64,000 nucleotides of DNA from Oceanobacillus oncorhynchi (GTDB lineage: Bacteria > Bacillota > Bacilli > Bacillales > Amphibacillaceae), in the NCBI RefSeq assembly GCF_000821065.1, contig NZ_CDGG01000001.1, forward strand, positions 1,612,001-1,676,000, given 5' to 3'. How positions within the stretch are numbered: the stretch's first letter is position 1; each line of letters begins with the position of its first letter. The translations under genes were made by a program, and so were the position numbers. Shown one piece after another: positions 43,972 through 52,551 of the stretch. The notes below the pieces were generated by a model, which searched no databases, was not told the DNA's origin, and saw nothing but the letters and a program-made list of their open reading frames with translations.

Positions 43972-44902
43972 ATAATCGAATTACGACATTTAGAATACTT
44001 TTTAATGGTTTGCAAAGAGCTGCATTTTACTAAAGCAGCTGAAAAATTAGGAATATCACAGCCTACTTTAAGTCATCAAATCAAAATATTGGAACAAGAG
44101 GTTGGCTACCCTCTTTTCAACCGTGTTGGCAAGAAAATTGAGCTGACAAAGGCGGGAGAAATTGTACAGAAGGAGGCATTAAATGTTCAAGGCTCGCTGC
44201 AAAGCATGACCTCTCAAAATACTGCATTTACAAAAGCGGAGATAGGAGAGCTGAAGATAGCTGTATTGCCTGGAGAAATCACCGACTTGGTATCTACCTT
44301 ATGTATTCATTTTAATCGCTTGTATCCGAACATTAAGGTAGTTATTCAGACTACAGATGAGTTAGAAAAAGCTGTTTTGGAAAATCAAGCGGATTTTGGG
44401 ATTGGTTTTCATTTCCATCAACAGGATAAATTGCAAGTAACCAAGCTGTATGAAGAAGCTTTTTATTTAATCAGTAACCAGCATGATGGAAGAAAGAAGA
44501 TTCCTTTTTCAGCTATTTTTGACAGCCCAATTGTATTATTTCCTAATAAGCATCAATGCAGAAAAATACTTGATAGAACGAGCGAAGAAGTTGGGAGACA
44601 ATTGGATCCTGCTGTTGAAACCTCCAGTATTGAAGCTATCTTAAATCTAGTGCGCAATGGGGTTGGTCATAGTGTTGTATCACGTACGTTATATGAATTT
44701 TATGATACAGAAGATTTGTTTTTCCAACATATCGAAAAGCCAACTTTGACAAGAGCAGTATATTTAGCAATGAAAAAGAATTGTTTTGTGAACTACCCTG
44801 CCTGCTCGTAAGTATTTGGAGTTATTAATGCAGGAAATTGTAAAGCTGCAATTCCATACAGAAGAAAAGGAAATGACTACTTTACAAAATACTTTATCAT
44901 AG
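43972..44902 (+). pseudogene. LysR-family regulator with lost start and C-terminal frameshift
   Basis: The translated frame begins IIELRHLEYFLMVCKELHFTKAAEKLGISQPTLSHQIK, the classic LysR N-terminus, but the expected first codon is ATA (43972) or ATC (43975), placed correctly seven bases after AGGA. The nearest ATG (44005) would cut off the first helix. The effector domain continues to KKNCFVNYPACS and stops at 44811. A +1 shift near 44795 restores ARKYLELLMQEIVKLQ to the stop at 44902, the usual LysR end. The gene is therefore damaged at both ends, or contains sequencing errors. The domain resembles CynR/CysL-type members. Confidence 0.75.
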
Positions 44903-45002
44903 ATGATTTCTATGATTATCATAGAAATAATTGCATTGCTATATGGAAATAATCCTTTTACAATGGAGCCAAGATGAAAATAAATCGTAAAGGGGAGTTT
45001 GA

Positions 45003-45644
45003 ATGATGATTCAAGAAGTAGCAGGTATCAAAGTTCCAGATACGCGATTGGCAAAGGATGCGGCAGATATTCTAAGGGAATATGGAAATGACTTGCTGTG
45101 GAACCATTCCAATCGTGTCTTCTTTTTTGGAGCGGTAAACGGTAAACAGGCAAAGTTGAATTATGATTTAGAGTTGCTGTATGTCAGTGCATTATTCCAT
45201 GACTTAGGATTGACCAAAGCGTACAGCAGTCCCGATTTGCGTTTTGAAGTAGACGGGGCTAATGCAGCCAGAAGCTTTTTACAGCAGTATCAAATTCCAA
45301 AAGAATCTATTCAGCTTGTATGGGATGCGATTGCTCTACACACAACTCCTGGAGTTGCCGAACACAAGGAATCGGAAGTAGCCCTTCTTTTCTCTGGTGT
45401 TGGTTTAGATGTGATGGGAGACGGATTTGAAGAGTTCCCGGCTGATTTGCGTGAAGAAGTTATACAGGCTTTCCCTCGGAATAATTTTAAAAAGAAAATT
45501 ATCCCGGCATTTTATGAAGGATTTAAGCATAAGCCGGAAACAACTTTTGGTAATATGAAAGAAGATGTCGTCCAGCATTTTCGGCCGGAATACCGTAATA
45601 AGAATTTCTGCAGCTGTATTATACATTCCCCGTGGCCGGAATAA
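45003..45644 (+). CDS. HD-domain hydrolase, cyanamide-hydratase-like
   Basis: The protein has 213 residues and AAAGGGGAG before the ATG. The HD metal site is seen as WNHSNRVFFFG, then LYVSALFHDLGLTKAY, a VWDAIALHTT helix and a later Asp. The order and the FHDLGLT block resemble cyanamide hydratase-like and other small-molecule HD enzymes rather than nucleotide phosphohydrolases. Substrate assignment is tentative. It follows the damaged LysR gene, which may have been its regulator. A terminator closes it. Confidence 0.82.
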   Translation: MMIQEVAGIKVPDTRLAKDAADILREYGNDLLWNHSNRVFFFGAVNGKQAKLNYDLELLYVSALFHDLGLTKAYSSPDLRFEVDGANAARSFLQQYQIPKESIQLVWDAIALHTTPGVAEHKESEVALLFSGVGLDVMGDGFEEFPADLREEVIQAFPRNNFKKKIIPAFYEGFKHKPETTFGNMKEDVVQHFRPEYRNKNFCSCIIHSPWPE

Positions 45645-45684
45645 AGGGATGATAAAAAATCGCTGAATTATTTTAAATCTATCG

Positions 45685-45724
45685 AGCATCTCTTTGGATA
45701 TTTTATCTGAAGAGATGCTTTTTA
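45685..45724 (+). terminator. Terminator after the HD gene
   Basis: AGCATCTCTT and AAGAGATGCT form a perfect 10-bp stem with a 15-base loop, followed by TTTTT. The ~260 bases from here to the RsbT-like gene show nothing else. Confidence 0.85.
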
Positions 45725-45983
45725 GATAAATAAAAAATTTGTTTGGGTAAGATAAGACGGGTTTAGAGGCTGAATTGTAATTAACTTTCAAAGCGGCTGG
45801 AGTTAAAGATGAATAAGATTTCTTTGAGGATTGTATTCTCTTACTTATGTAAAAGCAATGAATCAAAACCTGAATACAGCAACGATGAAACAAACGTAGA
45901 AAAGATCAGTGTTACAAGCAAAAATTTATGAAATTCTCTTTGGGAATATGCCGGAATTGTTCCAGTTGCCGACATGCTGCTAA

Positions 45984-46379
45984 TTAAATCCATTTGGCCA
46001 CCTTAATTGTTGTTCCTTGTCCAATGTCTGATTGGATTTCAAATTCATCCATCAAACGCTTCACGCCAGGGAGACCAGCCCCCAGTCCTCCTGAAGTGGT
46101 ATAGCCATCCTGGAGTACCAATCGAATATCATTTATTCCTGGGCCGGAGTCGATTGCAGTCATAATAATACCTTTACGCCCAAGAGTATCGATGACCTCA
46201 AAAGAAATTCCCCCTTTTTCTGCATATAAATAGATGTTGCGGGCTAATTCGGATATGGCAGTGGTGATACGTGCCTGATCCACTGTACCAAAGCCAATCT
46301 GCTTTGCTATATCCCTGCCAATCTGCCTTGCATGAACGATATCCAATTCCTTATGGATGTTTACATAAGATGTTTTCAT
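45984..46379 (-). CDS. RsbT-like serine kinase (GHKL ATPase, anti-sigma type)
   Basis: The protein has 131 residues from ATG 46379 behind GGGGGAAA, close to RsbT length. GHKL motifs: N box ITTAISELARNIYLYA, G1 box MTAIDSGPGINDI, and G2 box GLGAGLPGVKRLMDEFEI. RsbT phosphorylates stressosome proteins and activates the RsbU phosphatase in the sigma-B pathway. Here no rsbR, rsbS, rsbU or rsbV is adjacent, which is unusual for a stressosome kinase. It may act with a distant stressosome or with another partner. Confidence 0.88.
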   Translation of the reverse strand: MKTSYVNIHKELDIVHARQIGRDIAKQIGFGTVDQARITTAISELARNIYLYAEKGGISFEVIDTLGRKGIIMTAIDSGPGINDIRLVLQDGYTTSGGLGAGLPGVKRLMDEFEIQSDIGQGTTIKVAKWI

Positions 46380-46541
46380 AGTCGTTTCCCCCAGTTTCTG
46401 ATAAAGTTTTAAGATGCATTGCTTCAGATTCAGCACAGTAGGAAGCTTCTGGAGATGGATATCTAAATCAATCAATATATTAAATAAAACAGTCTTTCTG
46501 TTTGCGTTCTTATTTATTAACCTGCTTTCCTTTTATTTAAT

Positions 46542-46578
46542 AAAAAAAGCCGAAAAGGAATAAACATCCTTTTCGGCT
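46542..46578 (-). terminator. Terminator of the DUF2294 gene
   Basis: The perfect 12-bp stem AGCCGAAAAGGA (46548-46559) with TCCTTTTCGGCT (46567-46578) reads into seven T on the minus strand. It lies 37 bases after the DUF2294 stop. Confidence 0.88.
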
Positions 46579-46615
46579 CATGCCTTAGCGCTATTGTCTA
46601 GACATTTCCACCATA

Positions 46616-47305
46616 TTATTTTTTGGGTTTAAGTATAAATATAACAAACCCTGTATCATTGTCAAAATCCCAATCTACAAATAAATCTTGTATTTCCTGA
46701 TGGAGTACAGATTCTAAGAATTGTTTATCAATTAAACTCTTTTCCAGCTTTCGTTTGGACAGCCTAAGCTGGTTTTCAAAGCCCGATTGAATCAGCTCTT
46801 TTTCAATTAGCACAAGGATATCCTCGCGTCTTGAGATTAAAGTCCGGGAATTAAGCATACTAGACGTAAGCTGTTTCGGAGATTTTTGTGCTTTTTGAGT
46901 AAAACGGCTGATTTCCTCGTGTACTTGTTCTTTGGCTGGATAATCAAGATAATCTTCTATTGTCTCATCCAGATTGGAATCCAGCTCGGTAAAAAGAATT
47001 CCGCTGCTATTTTCTACCGACCAGTCATAGTAGATCTTGTCCACTTTTACGCCGGCCTGCGAGGAGATAATCGATTGTATCTCCGGAGTCAGTTCTTTCA
47101 TTAATAAATCACGGGTCTCCTGAAACTTCAATTCATTTTCCTGCTTCAGCAGAATTTTTTCCATCGGAGCTAAAAAGTTTCTTAAATAGATTGTAATGTA
47201 TGGTTTTGCTATAGATACAAAAATAGCTTCGGGTCCCTTTCCGAAATTATCTCGAAAAAGTTTTCCGATTGCACTGGATATTCCGGATTCTACTGTTTTT
47301 TCCAC
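46616..47305 (-). CDS. DUF2294 family protein, apparent double-domain
   Basis: The protein has 229 residues; GTG 47305 lies seven bases after AGGAG, while the frame to 47329 starts before that site. The first half contains ISSAIGKLFRDNFGKGPEAIFV and FLAPMEKILLKQ, the DUF2294 pattern. The second half repeats its features weakly (an ELIQSGF-to-LHQEIQDLFVDWDFDNDTGFVIFIL stretch resembling VDKIYYDWSVENSSGILFTEL). This suggests an internal duplication. The family is cytoplasmic and of unknown function. It stands alone with its own terminator. Confidence 0.78.
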   Translation of the reverse strand: MEKTVESGISSAIGKLFRDNFGKGPEAIFVSIAKPYITIYLRNFLAPMEKILLKQENELKFQETRDLLMKELTPEIQSIISSQAGVKVDKIYYDWSVENSSGILFTELDSNLDETIEDYLDYPAKEQVHEEISRFTQKAQKSPKQLTSSMLNSRTLISRREDILVLIEKELIQSGFENQLRLSKRKLEKSLIDKQFLESVLHQEIQDLFVDWDFDNDTGFVIFILKPKK

Positions 47306-47716
47306 TTGGTTTCTCCTTTTGAGTGTCATTAATTGTATATCTATATTCGCTGCGAAAATAGGAGTGTATATCTATTTCGATTTCTTTGAGTTGTTAAGCT
47401 TGAAAAAACATTTTAAGGACCGTACCTTATTTTACAATCCCTTTCATAACTATACCATTAATTGTAGACGTTGAAAAATTATTTTGATAGAAAAAGGTAG
47501 GGATATCTTTTGTGTGATAAAAATTATAAAAGTTATTAAAATAATTTATTCACTAAGTTTATCTTCATGAAGTAAGATTCAGAAATATTGTAATTGAAAA
47601 AATAAATTAATTTTTCTTTTAATTATATATTTTTTATGTTAGTATAATAAAAAATCAAGTGGAGGTGAAAAAAATCCGTTGTCACTGTAATTAAATTGTG
47701 AAAAATGGAGAATTAA
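47306..47716. other. Intergenic region with promoter for the hyu cluster
   Basis: The region is very AT-rich. TATAAT at 47643 is a candidate -10 for the regulator and hyu genes. A strong GGAGGTG at 47661 is followed only by a TTG-TCA-CTG-TAA mini-frame, so it may be a decayed leader. No gene is seen. Confidence 0.4.
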
Positions 47717-48259
47717 ATGGAAAATATTCATAAAAAAATAAAGAATCTAAGATTAGAAAATGAAATGACATTAAAAGACCTGAGTGAAAAAACAGAACTT
47801 TCCGTAAGCTTCCTATCACAAATAGAGAGGGGATCATCATCTCTTGCTATAACTTCTTTAAAAAAAATATCAGATGCATTTAGGATTAATATTTCTTATT
47901 TTTTTGAGGAAATAGAGCAACATAATTATGCATTACATAAAGAAGAACAAAGACCATTTAAGCTAGAAGGTTCCGATGTTACTCACGTTCGCCTGGCTGG
48001 AGAGTTCTCAGATCGCAGAATGGAACCAATGATGGTTACAATACCTCCAAACGAAATATTTGTTGAAAGGTATAGTCATCCGGGAGAAGAGTTTTATTAT
48101 GTATTAAAAGGCATTGTGATATTTAGGATTGAAGATAAAGAATATATCTTAAAAAAGGGTGATTCGATTCATTTTCCTTCAGAAAAAGTACACCAGTGGA
48201 AGAATCCTGCAAATGAAGAAACAGTTTTAATAAGTGTATTAACTCCGGTTATTTTTTAA
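47717..48259 (+). CDS. XRE-cupin transcriptional regulator of the hyu cluster
   Basis: The protein has 180 residues with ATGGAG upstream of the start. The N-terminal HTH (~10-62) reads NEMTLKDLSEKTELSVSFLSQIERG, and a C-terminal cupin_2 domain (~105-178) has YSHPGEEFYYVLKG and FPSEKVHQWKNP. Such regulators bind a small-molecule ligand in the cupin barrel and control adjacent catabolic genes (PuuR/ClgR-like group). The hyuA start is 34 bases downstream, so it probably controls the hydantoinase operon. It is a close paralogue of the regulator at 57152. Confidence 0.92.
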   Translation: MENIHKKIKNLRLENEMTLKDLSEKTELSVSFLSQIERGSSSLAITSLKKISDAFRINISYFFEEIEQHNYALHKEEQRPFKLEGSDVTHVRLAGEFSDRRMEPMMVTIPPNEIFVERYSHPGEEFYYVLKGIVIFRIEDKEYILKKGDSIHFPSEKVHQWKNPANEETVLISVLTPVIF

Positions 48260-48293
48260 GAATTTTAAATATATTTAGAGAAGGGTGAAAAAA

Positions 48294-50339
48294 ATGAGAG
48301 TTGCAACAGATATTGGAGGAACATTTACAGATTTGGTTTATGTTGATGACAGTGGAAAAGTGGAAGTTGCTAAAAGTCATACAACTCCGCCAAATTTTGA
48401 AAATGGAGTCCTAGATGTACTTGATAGAAGTAACATAGATAAAGAAGCAATTTCCACTTTTATTCACGGTACAACTGTAATAATTAATACACTGACAGAA
48501 AGGAAAGGTGCAAAGACTGGTTTAATTACGACAAAAGGATTCAGGGATATTCTAGAAATCGCTCGTGGTAACCGCCCTGATCTGTTTAATATCCGTTATC
48601 AGAAACCGACACCTTTTATAGAACGTTACTTAAGAAAGGAAGTCAATGAACGGTTAAATTATAAAGGAGAAGTTCTTACACCGCTTGATAAAGAGCAAGT
48701 AAAAGAAGTTATAGAATATTTTAAGCAAGAAAAGGTGGAAGCAATAGCAATAGTATATTTGCATTCTTATGTAAATCCAGTTCATGAAAAGGAAACAGTA
48801 CGATTAATTAAAGAGCTTTGGCCAGAAGTTGCAGTCTCTGCTTCATTTGATGTTACACAAGAATGGCGTGAATATGAACGTACAAATACGGTGGCGTTAA
48901 ATGCATATGTACAACCTATTGCAGCTACGTATGTAAATAAATTAAATAATAAATTGATAGATTTTAATTCAAGCAATCAAAATTTTATTATGCAGTCAAA
49001 TGGTGGTACTACCACATTTGAAGAGGCGAAAAAAGTTCCGATTAACATGGTTGAATCAGGTCCTGTAGCAGGTATATATGGTGCTGCAGTACTGGGTGAA
49101 TTAATTGGGGAGAAAAATATTATTGGATTTGATATAGGTGGAACAACTGCAAAATGTTCGCTAATTGAGAAAGGAGAAGTAAAAGTTTCTACGGATTACT
49201 ATATCGAACGAAATGATCGAAATGCAGGATATCCAATTAAAACACCGGTAGTTGATATAGTGGAGATTGGTAATGGAGGCGGGTCCATTGCCTGGCTGGA
49301 TGAAGCTGGTTCTTTAAAGGTTGGCCCTGAATCTGCTGGAGCTGTACCGGGACCGGTATCATATGGACAAGGCGGGACAGAACCAACTACCACAGATGCT
49401 AATCTTTTAACAGGCAGACTATCAGCTAAGAACTTCGATTATGATGTCAATTTAAATCTTGTAAAAGAAGTTATCGAAGAAAAAATCGCAAATCACTTTG
49501 ATATGACTGCAGAAGAGGCAGCACTTGGCATTATTCGAATCGCAAATTCCAATATGTTGAATGCTTTAAAGTTAATATCAATTAGAAAAGGTCACAATCC
49601 GCAAGACTTCACATTAGTTGCTTTTGGAGGGGGCGGATCAATGCATGCCCCAGCTTTAGCGAAGGAATTAGGGGTCAAAAAAGTTGTTATTCCAATAGCA
49701 TCACCTGTATTTTCTGCATGGGGAATGTTAATGAGTGATTTGCGTCATGATTATATCAAAACATATATAAAAAGAATAGAAGATTTAGAACTGAATGAAA
49801 TGATGGCGGAATGGAATGAGATTGAAAGTGAAGCTTATCAACAGTTTGAAAATGAAGGTATTTTAAAGGAAGATGTCGTATTTAATCGGTTTGCAGATAT
49901 GCGTTATCTGGGTCAAGAACATACAGTGAAGGTTCCTGTTCCAAATGGAGATTGGTCAGAAAAGGATGTAGAAGTAATTGTTGAAAAATTCCATCAGCTA
50001 CATGAACAAAACTATACATTCAGACTTGACGACTCTGGAACAGAAATTGTCAATATACATGTAACAGCATTTGGAAAAGTTGAAAAGCCTGTCATTCAAA
50101 AGATAGATAGAAATACAACATTAGAAGATGCAAAAATTGAAACAAGAAATGTGTATTTTGAAAATCCTAAGGGATGGGTCCAAACGGGTGTATATCAACG
50201 TGAATGGTTACCTGTGAACACAATAGTTCAAGGTCCGGTAATTGTCGAAGAAAAAGCAGCAGTTACAGTAATCTATAAAGGGCAAACACTTATGGTAGAT
50301 GATTATGGGAACTTAATAATCGAAACGGGGGCGGAATAA
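48294..50339 (+). CDS. hyuA: Hydantoinase/oxoprolinase family protein, HyuA subunit
   Basis: The protein has 681 residues from ATG 48294 (ribosome site AAGGGTG). The N-terminal hydantoinase_A/oxoprolinase ATPase core shows VATDIGGTFTDLVYVD, FIHGTTVIINTL, an ESGPVAGIYGA block and GFDIGGTTAKCSL; the C-terminal part has FGGGGSMHAPALA. HyuA hydrolyses ATP to open cyclic amides (hydantoins, 5-oxoproline) together with HyuB; acetone carboxylase subunits are related. The adjacent NCS1 permease favours a hydantoin-like or cyclic ureide substrate. HyuB begins on the next base. Confidence 0.93.
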   Translation: MRVATDIGGTFTDLVYVDDSGKVEVAKSHTTPPNFENGVLDVLDRSNIDKEAISTFIHGTTVIINTLTERKGAKTGLITTKGFRDILEIARGNRPDLFNIRYQKPTPFIERYLRKEVNERLNYKGEVLTPLDKEQVKEVIEYFKQEKVEAIAIVYLHSYVNPVHEKETVRLIKELWPEVAVSASFDVTQEWREYERTNTVALNAYVQPIAATYVNKLNNKLIDFNSSNQNFIMQSNGGTTTFEEAKKVPINMVESGPVAGIYGAAVLGELIGEKNIIGFDIGGTTAKCSLIEKGEVKVSTDYYIERNDRNAGYPIKTPVVDIVEIGNGGGSIAWLDEAGSLKVGPESAGAVPGPVSYGQGGTEPTTTDANLLTGRLSAKNFDYDVNLNLVKEVIEEKIANHFDMTAEEAALGIIRIANSNMLNALKLISIRKGHNPQDFTLVAFGGGGSMHAPALAKELGVKKVVIPIASPVFSAWGMLMSDLRHDYIKTYIKRIEDLELNEMMAEWNEIESEAYQQFENEGILKEDVVFNRFADMRYLGQEHTVKVPVPNGDWSEKDVEVIVEKFHQLHEQNYTFRLDDSGTEIVNIHVTAFGKVEKPVIQKIDRNTTLEDAKIETRNVYFENPKGWVQTGVYQREWLPVNTIVQGPVIVEEKAAVTVIYKGQTLMVDDYGNLIIETGAE

Positions 50340-52073
50340 ATGGAGATAAATGAAACAAAAATTGATCCATTTACATTGGAAATTGTAAAGGATTCGCTAC
50401 TTGCTACTGGAGATGAAATGTTTATTGCTTTAGCAAAAACATCAATGAGTCCGATTATATATGAGGTATTGGACTATGCCAGTGGACTTACAGATGCGAA
50501 GGGACAATTATTGACACAAGGTAATGGAGTTACAGGTTTTATTGGAATGCTTTCATTTATGGTTAAGCAAACAATTAAAAAATACGGTGAAAAAGATGAA
50601 CTTAACCCAGGCGATATCATTATCATTAATGATCCATATGGTGGGGGAGGTTCTCACTTATCAGATGTTGGATTAGTAATGCCTATTTTTTACGAAGATG
50701 AGTTAATTGCATTTTCTGCAAACAAAGCCCATTGGACAGAGGTAGGCGGAAAAGACCCTGGTTCATTTACGAATGATTCAAGAGATATTTTTCAAGAAGG
50801 TTTGCAATTTCCTTCTGTTAAGTTATATGACGCTGGAAAATTAAATGAGGGACTTGTTGAAATTATCCGTGCAAACGTCCGTTTTCCTGATTTATCTCTT
50901 GGTGATATGTGGGCGCAAGTAGCTGCACTTAAAACAGGTGAAAGAAGAGTAAAGGAAATTTGTGAAAAACATGGGAAAGAGATGATACTTGCAGCTATAA
51001 ATGACCAGTTGGATCATGGGGAAACGATATCAAAGCAAGAACTTACAAAATTACCAAAAGGTACGTTTACAGCAGATGGCTATGTTGAAACGGACGGACT
51101 TGGAAATGGGCCGTTTCCTATACAAGTGGAAGTTACAATTGATGATGATAAATTCACATGTGATTTTAGAGGAAGCAGTTCCCAAGTTCCTGGACCTGTA
51201 AATTGTTCTTTCACTGGTCTTGCATCTGCGGTTCGAACTATTTTCCTTGCAATAACCAATCCAGATCAAAATGTTAATGATGGTGTATTTAGACCATTAG
51301 AAATAATAGTGGATGAAAGATCAATTATGTCAGCTGAAAGACCTGCTCCAACATCGAATTACTTTGAAACAATGTTAGGATGTGCAGATTTAATTTGGAA
51401 AGCTTTGGCGCCACATATACCTCATAGACTCGCTGCTGCCCATCTGTTATCTGTTTGTTCGGTTACATTATCTGGTTTGCATCAAGATACGAACGAACCG
51501 TTTCTTATTGTGGAACCTTCTGTTGGTGGATGGGGCGGAGCTGATGGACAAGATGGAGCAAGTGGACAATTTTGTATTTTAGATGGAGAGACATACAATG
51601 TTCCTGTTGAAGTAGCAGAAACACGATATGGTGTAATGCTTGACGAATATAGTTTACGAATAGATGGTACGGGAGCAGGTGAGTATATTGGCGGTAAAGG
51701 AGTAATTAGATCATATCGAGCATTAACAGATGAACAAGCTGCTACTATCACCTATGGTAGAAATCAATACCGCTTATGGGGTACAAATGGCGGTTTTGAA
51801 GGATCTGTGAATGAATTTTATATTCATAAAGCAAGTGGAAAAGTTGATGGTCCTTATGGTGTTTATCCACGTTATGCATTACAAAAAAATGATGTTTTAA
51901 AATTAATGACTGCAACTGGTGGCGGTTATGGGAATCCATTAAATAGACCAGCAGAACAAGTTGTGAAAGATGTGAAAAATGAATATTACACAACGGAAGA
52001 AGCAAAAGATTTATTTGGTGTTGAGATTGATCCAGCTACATTTAATTATCAAGAGCTAGATGTCAGAAAATAA
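50340..52073 (+). CDS. hyuB: Hydantoinase/oxoprolinase family protein, HyuB subunit
   Basis: The protein has 577 residues. The ATG directly follows the HyuA stop, with GGGGGCGG as ribosome site. Hydantoinase_B family marks: DPFTLEIVKDSLLATGDEMF at the start, IIINDPYGGGGSHLSDVGLVMPIF, the HWTEVGGKDPGS block, and a Gly-rich VEPSVGGWGGADGQDGASG segment. HyuB provides the hydrolytic half of the ATP-dependent cyclic amidase. It forms a complex with HyuA in the cytoplasm. A small cupin gene follows 22 bases later. Confidence 0.93.
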   Translation: MEINETKIDPFTLEIVKDSLLATGDEMFIALAKTSMSPIIYEVLDYASGLTDAKGQLLTQGNGVTGFIGMLSFMVKQTIKKYGEKDELNPGDIIIINDPYGGGGSHLSDVGLVMPIFYEDELIAFSANKAHWTEVGGKDPGSFTNDSRDIFQEGLQFPSVKLYDAGKLNEGLVEIIRANVRFPDLSLGDMWAQVAALKTGERRVKEICEKHGKEMILAAINDQLDHGETISKQELTKLPKGTFTADGYVETDGLGNGPFPIQVEVTIDDDKFTCDFRGSSSQVPGPVNCSFTGLASAVRTIFLAITNPDQNVNDGVFRPLEIIVDERSIMSAERPAPTSNYFETMLGCADLIWKALAPHIPHRLAAAHLLSVCSVTLSGLHQDTNEPFLIVEPSVGGWGGADGQDGASGQFCILDGETYNVPVEVAETRYGVMLDEYSLRIDGTGAGEYIGGKGVIRSYRALTDEQAATITYGRNQYRLWGTNGGFEGSVNEFYIHKASGKVDGPYGVYPRYALQKNDVLKLMTATGGGYGNPLNRPAEQVVKDVKNEYYTTEEAKDLFGVEIDPATFNYQELDVRK

Positions 52074-52095
52074 CTTAATGAGGAGGACAATGGAT

Positions 52096-52413
52096 ATGAA
52101 AGTAAAAGAACGCGGTTTTGATGAAACAGGTTTATTAACATTGTTTGAAGAAAAAACGGATAATATAGAGGTTAAATTTGGAACAGTAACAATTTCTCCT
52201 GGTGAAAGAGTTCCCAAAGAAGGTTTATCATTACACGAGGAAAACGAATATTCCATTATTATTAAAGGTGAAATCGAAGGTGAATGTGGAGGTATCCCCT
52301 TCGCAGTTTCTGATTCTAATGCCACTTTAATTCCTGCTGGAGAAGAACACTGGGCTATTAATTCAGGTAAAGAACCATGCGAAATAGTGTGGGCACTTGT
52401 GAAGGAAAAGTAA
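52096..52413 (+). CDS. Small cupin-domain protein of the hyu cluster
   Basis: The protein has 105 residues; ATG 52096 lies nine bases after AGGAGG and an ATG at 52090 is also possible. A single cupin barrel is visible: VTISPGERVPKEGLSLHEENEYSIIIKGE and ATLIPAGEEHWAINSG, with His and Glu that could bind metal. It could be an isomerase or epimerase for the ring compound, or a ligand-binding protein. Its conserved place between HyuB and the permease gene suggests a role in the same pathway; this is inference. Confidence 0.8.
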   Translation: MKVKERGFDETGLLTLFEEKTDNIEVKFGTVTISPGERVPKEGLSLHEENEYSIIIKGEIEGECGGIPFAVSDSNATLIPAGEEHWAINSGKEPCEIVWALVKEK

Positions 52414-52421
52414 ATGAAAAA

Positions 52422-52458
52422 AGGTAGTAGAAAAGAATAATTTCTGCTACCACTACAT
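52422..52458 (+). terminator. Weak hairpin between cupin and permease genes
   Basis: GGTAGTAGAAA and TTTCTGCTACC pair with one wobble, followed by ACTACATTTTTAT. It could reduce read-through into the permease gene. Confidence 0.45.
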
Positions 52459-52551
52459 TTTTATTTATCTGAATATTTTAAATATAACAGCGGTAATGCC
52501 ATTCAAAATCAATGTAAAGAATCCTAAATTATGAAGGAAGTGTGTATAAGT

